From assembly GCA_900314575.1 (NCBI GenBank), contig OMVS01000007.1, positions 1-46,062 on the forward strand: 46,062 nt of DNA, read 5' to 3'. The notes beneath the pieces are model-generated. The model made no database searches, had not been told where the DNA came from, and worked only from the letters and a program-made list of their open reading frames with translations. This DNA comes from an uncultured Olsenella sp. Its GTDB lineage: Bacteria > Actinomycetota > Coriobacteriia > Coriobacteriales > Atopobiaceae. A program made the translations under genes and the position numbers. Position 1 is the stretch's first letter. Each line of letters starts with the position of its first letter. Below are positions 8,213-16,478 of the stretch, piece after piece.

Positions 8213-9457
8213 CTAGGGCCTCGCCTTGTCGAAGTAGCTCCGGTTGGGGAAGAGCTCGCGCGCCTCCGGGAAGAGGGCCTCGCAGGTGGCGACGAAGTAG
8301 TCGTCGGTCATCGCGCTGATGAAGTCGACCACGCACTGGTCGGGGTCGTCCTCCCACGCGTAGGAGCGCCCGTAGGGGGCGAGGTAGCGCGTGAGGGGCT
8401 GGATGTGGTGGTCGAAGATCGCCGCGGTCTCGTCGCCTGCGCGCAGGGCGTCCAGCTCGTGCTCGTAGAGCATCTCGAAGAGGCCGCCGACCTGCGGCGC
8501 GAAGTCCTCGCTGATCTCCTTGGAGCCGTAGATCTTCTCGTAGTTCTCGCGCTTGGCCCGGGAGAGCTCGGCGAAGCCCTCCTCGCTCATGCGAACCTCG
8601 CCGGTGCCCACGCTCGCCTCCACCACGTCCGCGACGAAGGCGGAGAGCGCCCAGGCGTTGTAGGAGCCGCCGAGCCCGTCGTCGAAGGCGTCGGGGGCGA
8701 CCAGGTGCGCGCGGATCGCGTCCTGACGGTCCTTGCCGACGTAGGCGATGATGTCGGAGACGCGCACCACGCAGCCCTCGAGCGTCATGGGCCTGAGCCG
8801 CCTTATGGCGTCTTTTCCCTCGCGCCAGCAGCGCTCGATCCCCTCGTCGAACTCCTCGAAGCCGGAGAGGCCGCTCGTCGCGAAGCGCTGCTGCTCGAAC
8901 TCGCCGTTGTGGCAGGCCACGCCGTCGAGCGTCTGCAGCGTCAGGTTGCGGCCGTAGAGCACGTCCAGCACGCGGACGCTCTGCAGGTTGTGGAAGAACC
9001 AGCGGCCGGTGCGGGCGTGCAGCACGTCGTTCAGGTAGCGCTCGCCCGTGTGGCCGAAGGGGGTGTGGCCGATGTCGTGGCCGAGCGCGATCGCCTCGAT
9101 GAGGTCGAGGTTGAGCCCGAGCGCGCGCCCGATGTCGCGCGCGACGCGACCGACCAGCTGCTCGTGCAGGCCGCGGCGGGCGAGGTCGTCGTCCGCGCGG
9201 AAGGAGAAGACCTGGGTCTTGCCGTTGAGCCTGTTGTAGGCCGGCATGTGAACGATCTTCTCGCAGTCGCGCAGGAAGGCTGGCCTCAGCACGGTGTCGC
9301 GGTCGCGGTCGCGCGCGTCGCGCCTGATCGCCGCCACGTCCGGCGTGGCGACGCCTGCGAGCCGCCCCGACGCGACGTTGGCGCGCACCACGCGCTCGAC
9401 CTCGGGGCTCAGCCGCCCGGTGAGCCCGGGGGCCATCCTGTTCGTCCTGGCTTCCAT
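8213..9457 (-). CDS. dgt: Deoxyguanosinetriphosphate triphosphohydrolase-like protein (dGTPase)
   Basis: A 414-aa HD-domain phosphohydrolase of the dGTPase family, which removes triphosphate from dGTP or other dNTPs and so controls dNTP pools. Visible are the RDCEKIVHMPAYNRLNGKTQVF start of the HD domain, the metal-binding ALGHDIGHTPFGHTGE motif (HD plus further His) and the CHNGEFEQQ segment. The frame is open another 34 codons upstream, but the ATG at 9457 has a strong GGAGGG ribosome-binding site and opens a normal-length protein. Pairing with rarA suggests a role in replication and repair nucleotide supply. Confidence 0.92.
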   Translation of the reverse strand: MEARTNRMAPGLTGRLSPEVERVVRANVASGRLAGVATPDVAAIRRDARDRDRDTVLRPAFLRDCEKIVHMPAYNRLNGKTQVFSFRADDDLARRGLHEQLVGRVARDIGRALGLNLDLIEAIALGHDIGHTPFGHTGERYLNDVLHARTGRWFFHNLQSVRVLDVLYGRNLTLQTLDGVACHNGEFEQQRFATSGLSGFEEFDEGIERCWREGKDAIRRLRPMTLEGCVVRVSDIIAYVGKDRQDAIRAHLVAPDAFDDGLGGSYNAWALSAFVADVVEASVGTGEVRMSEEGFAELSRAKRENYEKIYGSKEISEDFAPQVGGLFEMLYEHELDALRAGDETAAIFDHHIQPLTRYLAPYGRSYAWEDDPDQCVVDFISAMTDDYFVATCEALFPEARELFPNRSYFDKARP

Positions 9458-9518
9458 AGCCCTCCTCAGGTCACGTTCGAGAAGACCCTGTAGCGTACCA
9501 CCTCGCGAGCTGGCATGG

Positions 9519-9555
9519 CGTCGGCGCCTGCGCCGCGATGCGGCAAGCGCCGACG
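9519..9555 (-). terminator. Hairpin downstream of the SGNH-GNAT gene
   Basis: Perfect 9-bp arms (CGTCGGCGC at 9519-9527 and GCGCCGACG at 9547-9555) enclose a further inner GCCGC/GCGGC pairing. It starts 8 nt after the stop of the upstream minus-strand gene. No U-run follows, so it is terminator-like rather than a textbook intrinsic terminator. It separates that operon from dgt-rarA. Confidence 0.55.
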
Positions 9556-9562
9556 GCACTCC

Positions 9563-11479
9563 CTACGCGCCCTCCCCCGGCTCCCTGGGGCCACGGCTCA
9601 CGAAGGCGGAGAGGGAGGCGTCGAGCACGGAGAAGCCCAGCCTCCTATGGAGCCTCACCGACCCCTTGTTGTAGGGGTAGACCTCCGTCCACGGCACCTG
9701 GCCCGCCGCGAGGAAGGCGTTGGCCTTGGTGGCCTCGAGCGCGGCGCCCCAGCCCGCCTTGCGGTGCCCGGGGAAGACCTCGAGCATGCCGATGGAGCCC
9801 TCCTCGTGCTCGCCCACGAACCCCACGAGCTCCTCCCCCTCGAAGGCGCCGAGGAAGCGGCCGGCCTCGAGGGCGGAGGCGAGCCGCCCCTCGTCGAGGA
9901 AGCGCGCGAAGGAGTAGTGGCGCACCACGTCGCGGGCGAAGGAGGCGTCGAGCAGCCTGATGCCGGACGCGAGCGCGGCGTCCACCGGAATCGGTGCGGA
10001 GCCGTCGTAGGTGACGATGTGGTAGGGCTCGACGAGGTCGAGCCCCAGGACCTCCCGGACCTCGCGCTCCAGCCCCTCGCCGAGGGCGTCGACGAGAGTC
10101 GGCTCGCACAGCTCGCCCATCACGAGGCGCCCAAGCCCGCGGTCGGGCGAGAAGAGCATCTGGTCTCCGTTCTTTGCGCGGACGAGCAGGCAGCCGTCCT
10201 CCGCGAAGAGGACCTCGCCTTCGCCCCTGCGCAGCAGCTCCGCCATGGGGAAGGACTCGGAGCCCGCGCCCTCGAGCAGCGAGAGCGCACGGCGGCGGCG
10301 AAGCTCGGGAGGGAGCCGCGCGAGGTCGTCGGCGCGCATCCTGACGTAGAGGCGGCCGGCGAGCTGCTCGTGGCCGGCCGGCGTCGGGTGGTCCGCGTCT
10401 GCCGCTATGTGCGCGTCGTCGTGCGAGACGAGGCGCTCGCCGTCGGCGACGCGCATCTCGGGGTGCGCGCGGGCAGCGTCGCGGATGATGGAGGGCACCC
10501 GCGCGTAGCAGCTCCCCCGCCGCACGGGCGTCTTGAGCTCGTCGTGCCAGATCGGCGTCAGGACCCAGGTGGGGACCTCCGGCCACTCGCGCGCGACCTC
10601 GGCGAGGTAGGTCTCGACCTCGCGGCGGGTACGCGCCTCGGCGCAGGGCCCGAAGCGGTAGTTGGTGCCGAAGGCGACCACGACGAGCTCGGGAGAGACG
10701 CATCGGCCGAGCCCCGTGCAGGTGCCGTCCTGGAAGACCTGGCCGTAGACGGACTGGTTGACGAGGTCGAGCCCGAGGCGCTGCGCGAGGAGCGCCGGCC
10801 AGGTGCGTGCGGGGTCGTCGGCGAAGAAGCCCTGCGGGATGGAGTCGCCGAGCACCAGGAGGCTCCCCTCCCCCTCCACCGGCTCGATGGCGGACCCGTC
10901 GAGCCAGATCCTCGAGACCTCGCAGCCGCGCAGGCAGGGCAGCCAGACCGTCACCTCGCGGACCCTGCCGAAGCCGGGCAGCGGGACCATGCCCGGGCCG
11001 GGGGCCTCCCCCTCGTCCTCGAGGCGCAGCACGACCAGGGACGCCCCCTCGGAGGCGGGCACGCCGTCGATCCCGGAGGCGAGGGGAGCCGGCAGCACCG
11101 GGTCCACGTGGCGCCCGTCCACGTCGTAGGAGACGCCGTCGTGCGCAAGCCTGCCCGTGCCGGCGTCTATGACGGCGAGCTGGGCGGCGGTGTCGCGTGG
11201 CTCCGGGTCGAGGCGCACCGCGAGCGCGACCTCGGTCGCGTCCGTCCTGAACCTGAGCCGCACGCCCGAGGTGGTCCGCGCCATCCGCCGGTAGGTGCCG
11301 GGGCGCCAGGCCATGCAGCTGCCCAGCATCCGCATCTGGGCGGGGGTGAAGCGCTCGGGGCGCACCCATCCGCCCGCGCCCTGCGTCACGCCGACGCAGC
11401 CGTGCAGGAAGTCGACGGCCGAGGCCTCGAGCAGGGACACGCGGGCGCGCGCGTCGAGCACCATGCGAGCTATGCCCAT
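9563..11479 (-). CDS. SGNH-hydrolase / GNAT acetyltransferase fusion protein
   Basis: A 638-aa two-enzyme protein with no signal peptide. Residues ~20-200 look like the beta-sandwich preceding many SGNH esterases. Residues ~205-385 hold the SGNH hydrolase: block I LVLGDSIPQG with Ser213, block III GTN at 271-273, and the catalytic Asp/His pair in DADHPTPAGH (His364). After a linker domain, residues ~500-630 form a GNAT N-acyltransferase with the acetyl-CoA loop region (MLEVFPGHRKAGWGAALE) and NKGSVRLHRRLGFSV. The hydrolase may deacylate a sugar or similar acyl ester while the GNAT half acylates; substrates are unknown. The start is 3 nt after the solute-binding protein stop, so they share an operon. 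Confidence 0.8.
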   Translation of the reverse strand: MGIARMVLDARARVSLLEASAVDFLHGCVGVTQGAGGWVRPERFTPAQMRMLGSCMAWRPGTYRRMARTTSGVRLRFRTDATEVALAVRLDPEPRDTAAQLAVIDAGTGRLAHDGVSYDVDGRHVDPVLPAPLASGIDGVPASEGASLVVLRLEDEGEAPGPGMVPLPGFGRVREVTVWLPCLRGCEVSRIWLDGSAIEPVEGEGSLLVLGDSIPQGFFADDPARTWPALLAQRLGLDLVNQSVYGQVFQDGTCTGLGRCVSPELVVVAFGTNYRFGPCAEARTRREVETYLAEVAREWPEVPTWVLTPIWHDELKTPVRRGSCYARVPSIIRDAARAHPEMRVADGERLVSHDDAHIAADADHPTPAGHEQLAGRLYVRMRADDLARLPPELRRRRALSLLEGAGSESFPMAELLRRGEGEVLFAEDGCLLVRAKNGDQMLFSPDRGLGRLVMGELCEPTLVDALGEGLEREVREVLGLDLVEPYHIVTYDGSAPIPVDAALASGIRLLDASFARDVVRHYSFARFLDEGRLASALEAGRFLGAFEGEELVGFVGEHEEGSIGMLEVFPGHRKAGWGAALEATKANAFLAAGQVPWTEVYPYNKGSVRLHRRLGFSVLDASLSAFVSRGPREPGEGA

Positions 11480-11482
11480 GCG

Positions 11483-12424
11483 CTACGCACCCGCGTCCGC
11501 GAGGACCTTGCCGCCCTCGACGACGACCTGCCTGAGGTCGAAGCCCTCCCCCAGGACGGGGCGCAGGTTCTGCTTGTAGTCCCAGGTGAAGAAGCTCGTG
11601 CCGCCGAGCGCGCCCATGGTTTCGTTGATCTTCTCGAGCAGCTCGGCGCTTCCCTTGGGCACGCCCACGGCGCACAGGCGCCAGCCGCCGATCCCCGGCT
11701 CGCTCGCGGCGAAGCCGGCGTGCTCGGACGCCCAGTCGGTCGCGAAGAGGAAGTCCGCGAGAAGGGCATCCCCCTCCCTCGCCTCCAGGGCGCGCCCGGC
11801 CTCGGAGTAGCTCGACACCAGCCTCTGGCCCACCTCCGGCGCCCCGGCCAGGACGCTCGCGGCCTCAGTGCCCTCGCAGGCGATGACCGTCCTGCCGGCG
11901 GCCTCGGCGAGGTCGCCCAGGAAGGCGTCCTTCCTGGAGACGAGGCAATGCGTGGTGCGCAGGTAGGGCATCGAGAGGTCGGCCGCGGCCGCCACCTCGT
12001 CCGTCACCGGCAGGGCGGCGACCACGATGTCGGCGCGCCCGTCCGCGAGCGCGCCCAGCCGGTCCGCCGGGTCGCAGGCGACGTAGTTGGCGACCGCGCC
12101 CAGCTCGGTCGCGAGCCTGCCCGCGAGGTAGATGTCGTAGCCCACGTAGTTCCCGAACGAGCTGATGTAGCCGAGGGGGGCGGCGTCGGAGAGGACCGCT
12201 ATGTCGAGCCGCTTGGACGCCCTGATCTCCGCGGGGGTGCGCCCGCCCGCCGGGGCGGACGGGGTGGTGGCCGCCTGGCCCGTCTCCCACCTGGTGCCGC
12301 GCGGGGCGCAGCCCGCGAGCGCGAGCGCGGCGACCGCAAGCCCCGCGCCCCCGACGAAGGAGCGCCTGCTGATGTCCGCGCCCCAGGCGCGTTCGTCCGC
12401 GCCCCGGCCTAACTGCTTTCCCAT
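11483..12424 (-). CDS. Family 3 extracellular solute-binding lipoprotein, Tat-exported, no permease nearby
   Basis: A 313-aa secreted binding protein. The N-terminus has a twin-arginine motif (SRRSFVGG, residues 19-26), a hydrophobic stretch and a lipobox ending at Cys39 (LAGC). It should be exported folded and anchored as a lipoprotein. The remainder resembles bacterial family 3 solute-binding proteins for amino acids: GYDIYLAGRLATELGA, a GRADIVVAALPVTDE segment and FFTWDYKQN near the end. No ABC permease or ATPase gene is adjacent. The ATG at 12424 lies inside the 3' end of the glycosylase gene (16-nt overlap) with an AAGGA site, so translation is coupled to it. Confidence 0.82.
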   Translation of the reverse strand: MGKQLGRGADERAWGADISRRSFVGGAGLAVAALALAGCAPRGTRWETGQAATTPSAPAGGRTPAEIRASKRLDIAVLSDAAPLGYISSFGNYVGYDIYLAGRLATELGAVANYVACDPADRLGALADGRADIVVAALPVTDEVAAAADLSMPYLRTTHCLVSRKDAFLGDLAEAAGRTVIACEGTEAASVLAGAPEVGQRLVSSYSEAGRALEAREGDALLADFLFATDWASEHAGFAASEPGIGGWRLCAVGVPKGSAELLEKINETMGALGGTSFFTWDYKQNLRPVLGEGFDLRQVVVEGGKVLADAGA

Positions 12425-13041
12425 GACCCGTCCTTAGAGTCTCGCGTCCACTCGCCCGCACCGCCGTCGCCGCGAGCACGCCGTCCGCCGGCAGGCACGC
12501 CGTCCGCCGCCTCGCGGACGGGGCGGTACGCCTCCACGAGGTCCGGCAGCCGCCAGCGCGCGTTTGCCGGGCTCGTGGAGGGGAGGCAGGTCGCCTCCAT
12601 CCCCACCTCGGGCTCCACGTAGCGCCGGTAGAGCCTGAAGGCCGCCGTGCCCGTGCAGAACACCCGCGCGATCGGTGCGACCTCAAGTATACGCGAGAGG
12701 TCGTTGGGCACGGGGTCCTCTATCGAGGAGTCGGACGCCCCCGTGATGGTGCAGGCGAGAAGGACGTCGTCGAGCGCGAGGCGGTGGCGGAGGCACAGCT
12801 CGCGCTTGCCCGCGACGTCGGCCGGCACCTCCTCGTCCCACAGGGCGGCGATGACGCGCCAGAAGCGGTTCTGCGGGTTGCCGTAGTGGTAGCCCCGCTC
12901 GCGCGACCTGGGGCTCGGCATGGTGCCGAGGAGAAGGACGCGGCTCTCGGGGCCCACGACCGGCGGCAGCGGGTGCACCACCCGCTCCGGCCTGGCGTGC
13001 GCGCGCCCGGCCGCGCCGGCGCCCGCATCCCGGCGGGCCAC
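12409..13041 (-). CDS. DNA-deoxyinosine (hypoxanthine) glycosylase, UDG superfamily
   Basis: A 210-aa uracil-DNA-glycosylase superfamily enzyme of the hypoxanthine-DNA glycosylase type, which removes deaminated adenine from DNA. The active-site block reads VLLLGTMPSPRSRERGYHYGNPQNRFWRV in sequence order (GTMPSP, then RGYHYGNPQNRFW), and the second block is CLPSTSPAN. The last ~40 residues are low-complexity beyond the domain. The likely start is a GTG at 13039-13041, 1 nt after the phosphoesterase stop, so translation is coupled. Its 3' end overlaps the solute-binding protein gene by 16 nt. Confidence 0.85.
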   Translation of the reverse strand: MARRDAGAGAAGRAHARPERVVHPLPPVVGPESRVLLLGTMPSPRSRERGYHYGNPQNRFWRVIAALWDEEVPADVAGKRELCLRHRLALDDVLLACTITGASDSSIEDPVPNDLSRILEVAPIARVFCTGTAAFRLYRRYVEPEVGMEATCLPSTSPANARWRLPDLVEAYRPVREAADGVPAGGRRARGDGGAGEWTRDSKDGSWESS

Positions 13042-13042
13042 C

Positions 13043-13846
13043 CTACTCGCCCTCCTCCACGGTGACGTAGAACTCGCGCTCGTCGTCCAGGCGCAGCATG
13101 AGGATCCTCCCCCAGCCGGCGCCGCCCGCCGCCCCGCAGTCTATGGCCCAGCGGTCGGCCACCCCGCCCGTCGCCTCCGAGGCGCCGACGCGCATCATCT
13201 GGCAGAGGCCCTCCTCGTTGCGCGCCGGGCGGTCGAAGGCGTCCGCGATCGGCTCGACATAGGGGACCGGCGTGTGGCCGGCGACGACGATCGGCCCCTC
13301 GCCGCGGGCGTCCAGGAGGCCGGTCGGCGCACCCCAGAATTCCTCGCGGATCCAGAGCACGTCCTCGACTGACTGGCGTTCGAGCAGGCCCTCGAGGGCC
13401 GCGTCGTCCCAGTCCGTCCCCGCCGTGAGGTCAAGCGGGCGCAGGCCCGCGTGCACGAGGAGGAAGGGGCGCGCACCCACGCGCACGTGTCCCGCCGTGG
13501 GGAGCTCGAGCGCCCACTCGAGGAGGTCGAGCTCCTCGTCGTGCGGCAGCTTGTCGAGGCCCTCCATCGTGGTGCCGCCTCCGTTGATCGCCCAGTTGAC
13601 GACCGCCGTCTGGTCCTCCTCCCCGTTGAGGAGGAAGTCCCTCATGAGGTCCTCGTGGTTGCCCATGAGGACGTGGGCGCCCGGGAGGTCGCGGCAGGCC
13701 CTCATGACCGAGACCGGGTCGGGGCCGCGGTCAATCATGTCGCCGAGGACCCAGACCTGGTCCTCTGCGCCGGGCGAGACTTCCTCGAGCAGGCGCTCGA
13801 ACGTCTTGAAGTGGCCGTGGATGTCGGAGACTACGTAGGTCGCCAT
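13043..13846 (-). CDS. Calcineurin-like metallophosphoesterase (Ser/Thr protein phosphatase type)
   Basis: A 267-aa metallophosphatase. The five metal-binding blocks are in order: SDIHGH, LGDMIDRGPD, LMGNHE, LVHAGL and VAGHTPV. This spacing matches the bacterial PrpA/ApaH-like phosphoprotein phosphatase group. Substrate cannot be told from sequence. The ATG at 13846 is preceded by GGGAGG at a good distance and starts the protein at MATYVVSDIHGH. The open frame upstream to 13918 has no support and runs through the promoter. It is the first gene of an operon with the glycosylase, the lipoprotein and the SGNH-GNAT fusion. Confidence 0.92.
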   Translation of the reverse strand: MATYVVSDIHGHFKTFERLLEEVSPGAEDQVWVLGDMIDRGPDPVSVMRACRDLPGAHVLMGNHEDLMRDFLLNGEEDQTAVVNWAINGGGTTMEGLDKLPHDEELDLLEWALELPTAGHVRVGARPFLLVHAGLRPLDLTAGTDWDDAALEGLLERQSVEDVLWIREEFWGAPTGLLDARGEGPIVVAGHTPVPYVEPIADAFDRPARNEEGLCQMMRVGASEATGGVADRWAIDCGAAGGAGWGRILMLRLDDEREFYVTVEEGE

Positions 13847-13866
13847 GCAAACCTCCCATCCTAAAC

Positions 13867-13895
13867 AAAATACCCGACTTGTTTTTGTCGCACAA
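13867..13895 (-). promoter_or_regulatory. Candidate promoter of the phosphoesterase operon
   Basis: On the minus strand TTGTGC (13890-13895) and TATTTT (13867-13872) are separated by 17 nt in an unusually AT-rich patch. The predicted start near 13860 leaves a short leader containing the GGGAGG site before the ATG at 13846. Confidence 0.45.
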
Positions 13896-13996
13896 GGAAG
13901 CCGCGAGGCTTGCTGCACGACGGCATGGTGGCCACGTCGCCTGGGCGACGCCCCGAAGGCCCTTCTGGCCTGGCCCCCGCCCGGACGGCGGCGGCC

Positions 13997-14563
13997 CTAC
14001 CTCGAGCGGCGCAGCCGTCGGATCCTGGCACGGGCGCGGGCGAGCCTCCAGGGCGCGGGCGACCCCACCTCGACGACGCGCCCTGCGCGGGGGCCGCCCC
14101 CGCCGGCGCGGCGCACCTCGAGCGCGACCTCGTCCATCGTCGGCCCGAAGCGCCCCTTGGCGAGGCGGCACTCCCACACCACCAGGACGGTCCAGCCGGC
14201 CGAGGCGAGCCGGTTGGCGTCGCGCACGTCGCGCGCCCGGTTGCGGGCGAACTTCTGGCGCCAGAACTCCACGTTGCTCTTGGGCAGGGCCATCTGGCAC
14301 CACGCGCAGTGGTGCCAGTAGCAGCCGTTCACGAAGATGGCGAGCCTGCGCCCCGGGTAGCAGACGTCCGGTCTCCCCGGCGCCTTCTTCCAGTGCAGCC
14401 GGTAGCCGGGAAGGCCCCTCTCGCGCAGGGCCTGCCTCACCCTGAGCTCCGGCTTGGTGTCGACGCTGCGGTTGGCCTGCATCACGTGGCGCGTGGCGAG
14501 GCTCACCACGGGCGCGGGGACGGACCCCTCCGCCGGCCCCTCCGCGGTCCCCTCCGAGGGCAC
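13997..14563 (-). CDS. vsr: Very short patch repair endonuclease (Vsr)
   Basis: A 188-aa Vsr-type nickase, which cuts 5' of the T in T:G mismatches made by deamination of 5-methylcytosine. The VDTKPELRVRQAL start of the domain, PGRPD (catalytic Asp), FVNGCYWHHCAWCQ (His and structural zinc residues), FWRQKFARNRARD and GWTVLVVWEC are all present. The start is most likely the GTG at 14563, 4 nt after the dxs stop with a GAGG upstream; a later ATG at 14482 would remove the family's N-terminal helix. The Arg-rich tail is longer than usual. No cytosine-5 methyltransferase gene, its usual partner, is in the window. Confidence 0.9.
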   Translation of the reverse strand: MPSEGTAEGPAEGSVPAPVVSLATRHVMQANRSVDTKPELRVRQALRERGLPGYRLHWKKAPGRPDVCYPGRRLAIFVNGCYWHHCAWCQMALPKSNVEFWRQKFARNRARDVRDANRLASAGWTVLVVWECRLAKGRFGPTMDEVALEVRRAGGGGPRAGRVVEVGSPAPWRLARARARIRRLRRSR

Positions 14564-14567
14564 CGCC

Positions 14568-16313
14568 CTAGACCTCGAGGCTCTCTATGTCGGAGACGAT
14601 GTCTGCCGGCGTGAAGTGGTAGATGTGGAAGAACTCCTCGGTCGGCACGCGGTCGAGGAACTCCTTCCGGCCGCCGTAGCACAGCACCCTCAGGTGGGAA
14701 GCGCCAAAGTAGCGGCACACCTTCTCTCCGAAGCCGCCGCACAGGATTCCCGGCTCGAGCGTCACCACGATGTCGTGGCCGGCCTCAAGGGAGTCGAGCA
14801 GGGGCTCGTCGAAGCTCGAGTAGTTGAGCGCCTCGACGACCGTGGGGCGGATCCCGTCGCGCTCGTCGAGGAGGTCGGCGACCTGGAGGGCCATCTCCAC
14901 CGTGGCGCCGATGCTCAGGATGCAGATCCTGCCACCCGGGCGCACGAGGTGCCAGCCGCCGGGACGCGCCGCGTCGAAGCCGCACGCGCCCTCGCCCTCG
15001 AGGACCTTCTCGGGCACGCGGATGACGACGGGGCGCTCCGTCTGGTCGATCGACCAGTCGAGCATCGCGAGGTACTCCTGGCGGGTCGCGGGGGCCAGGC
15101 AGGTGAGGCCGGGGATATTGCCCGTGGTGACGAGGTCGGTCGTGCCGGAGTGGGTCGCGTCGATGTCGTAGAACCCCGCGCCGAAGACGAGGATGGTCGC
15201 GGGGCAGCGGTTGAGCGCGAGCTCGAGCATGAGCTGGTCGTAGGCGCGCTGCAGGAAGGTCGCCATCACGTAGAAGACGGGCTTGGCCCCGCCGCGCGCA
15301 CAGCCGGCGGCGAACGCCACGGCGTGCGGCTCTGTGATCCCGGTGTCCACGAACTGCTCGCCCGAGAGGGCCCGGAACTCCGGCGTGAGCCCCACGCCGC
15401 CCGGCGCGCCGGCGTTGATGGCCAGGACCGTGGGGTCGGCGGCCATCTTGATGCTCATGAAGTCGCGGGTGATCTGCTGGTAGGTGTCAGCGACCTCGCG
15501 CGAGGCGCGCTCGGCGGCGGAGGCGACGGAGTGGGAGGCCTCCTTGTTCTGCTCCGCCCAGGGCATCCCCTTGCCCTTGAGGGTGTGGATGTGGACCACG
15601 ACGGGGTGGTCTATGTCCTTGACCTCGCTGAAGGCGCTGACGAGCGCGCCGACGTCGTTGCCCTCCTCGACGTAGCGGTAGTCCAGGCCGAGGTCGCGGA
15701 AGACGTTTCGCTCGGAGGTGCCGCCGCTCTCACGCAGCTCGCGCAGGCCCTCGTAGATGCCGCCGGAGTTGGGTGCGATCGACATCTCGTTGTCGTTGAA
15801 GACGACGATCAGGTTGGTGCCAACGACCGCCGCGTTGTCGAGGCCCTCGAAGGCCTCGCCGCCGGACAGCGCGCCGTCGCCGAGGACGCAGACCACGTTG
15901 TTACTCTGGCCGAGCAGGTCGCGCGCCTTGGCCAGCCCCAGGGCGAGGCTCACCCCCTGGGAGGTGTGGCCGCAGCGGAAGATGTCGTAGGGGCTCTCCT
16001 GGGGGTTGGTGAACCCGGAGCACTCGCCAAAATGGGCTGGGTCGGTGAAGGCCGCCTTGCGGCCGGTGAGCATCTTGTGCGTGTAGCACTGGTGGGACAC
16101 GTCGAAGACGATCTTGTCGCGCGGCGCGTCGAAGACGTAGTGCAGCGCGATGGTGGCCTCGACGACCGCGAGGTTGGAGCCCATGTGGCCGCCGGTCACG
16201 CCGACGCTCTCGATAATCGCCGAGCGACACTCCCCGGCCAGCTCGACGAGCTCGGAGGTGGAGAGGCCCTTCAGGTCTCGCGGACTGTCGATGCGATCCA
16301 GATACCTGCCCAT
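14568..16313 (-). CDS. dxs: 1-deoxy-D-xylulose-5-phosphate synthase-like protein (divergent, short form)
   Basis: A 581-aa thiamine-diphosphate enzyme of the Dxs family, which condenses pyruvate and glyceraldehyde 3-phosphate in the MEP and thiamine/pyridoxal pathways. The ThDP site (VLGDGALSGGEAFEGLDN, then VFNDNEMSI), the N-terminal GHMGSNLAVVEATIALHYVF and SHQCYTHKMLTGR, and the transketolase pyrimidine domain (DTGITEPHAVAFAAG, catalytic Glu) are all clear. It is about 40-60 aa shorter than typical Dxs. The conserved DRAG segment is replaced by VFGAGFYDIDATHSG, so an Arg seen in standard Dxs is missing. It may be a paralogue with altered substrate. Leader of about 95 nt; vsr follows directly. 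Confidence 0.8.
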   Translation of the reverse strand: MGRYLDRIDSPRDLKGLSTSELVELAGECRSAIIESVGVTGGHMGSNLAVVEATIALHYVFDAPRDKIVFDVSHQCYTHKMLTGRKAAFTDPAHFGECSGFTNPQESPYDIFRCGHTSQGVSLALGLAKARDLLGQSNNVVCVLGDGALSGGEAFEGLDNAAVVGTNLIVVFNDNEMSIAPNSGGIYEGLRELRESGGTSERNVFRDLGLDYRYVEEGNDVGALVSAFSEVKDIDHPVVVHIHTLKGKGMPWAEQNKEASHSVASAAERASREVADTYQQITRDFMSIKMAADPTVLAINAGAPGGVGLTPEFRALSGEQFVDTGITEPHAVAFAAGCARGGAKPVFYVMATFLQRAYDQLMLELALNRCPATILVFGAGFYDIDATHSGTTDLVTTGNIPGLTCLAPATRQEYLAMLDWSIDQTERPVVIRVPEKVLEGEGACGFDAARPGGWHLVRPGGRICILSIGATVEMALQVADLLDERDGIRPTVVEALNYSSFDEPLLDSLEAGHDIVVTLEPGILCGGFGEKVCRYFGASHLRVLCYGGRKEFLDRVPTEEFFHIYHFTPADIVSDIESLEV

Positions 16314-16408
16314 GATCCCGCTCTACCCCCTGGCTCCTCGTTTGGGGACTGGGCACGCCAGCCCGGACCGGCACGTCGCCGCCCGCCGCGGGGCGGACGC
16401 GACATTAC

Positions 16409-16438
16409 ATCTTACGCGAAAGGACAGCCTCGTGACAG
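16409..16438 (-). promoter_or_regulatory. Candidate promoter of the dxs-vsr unit
   Basis: Minus-strand CTGTCA (16433-16438) and TAAGAT (16409-16414), four of six matches each, are 18 nt apart in the only AT-richer part of the 165-nt gap. Transcription would begin about 90 nt before the dxs ATG, leaving a long leader with no recognised riboswitch. Confidence 0.35.
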
Positions 16439-16478
16439 GCGCGAGCGCGATCCCTACCGTTCGCGGAGGGGCCGGGCG

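Noticed and set aside
5725-8319. An 864-codon open frame on the plus strand, and similar long antisense frames elsewhere (for example 9515-12412, 14454-17504, 41890-44604)
   Set aside because: They lie opposite well-supported genes. Their products are His/Arg/Gly/Val-rich without domains. In very GC-rich DNA the antisense frame in codon register stays open by chance.
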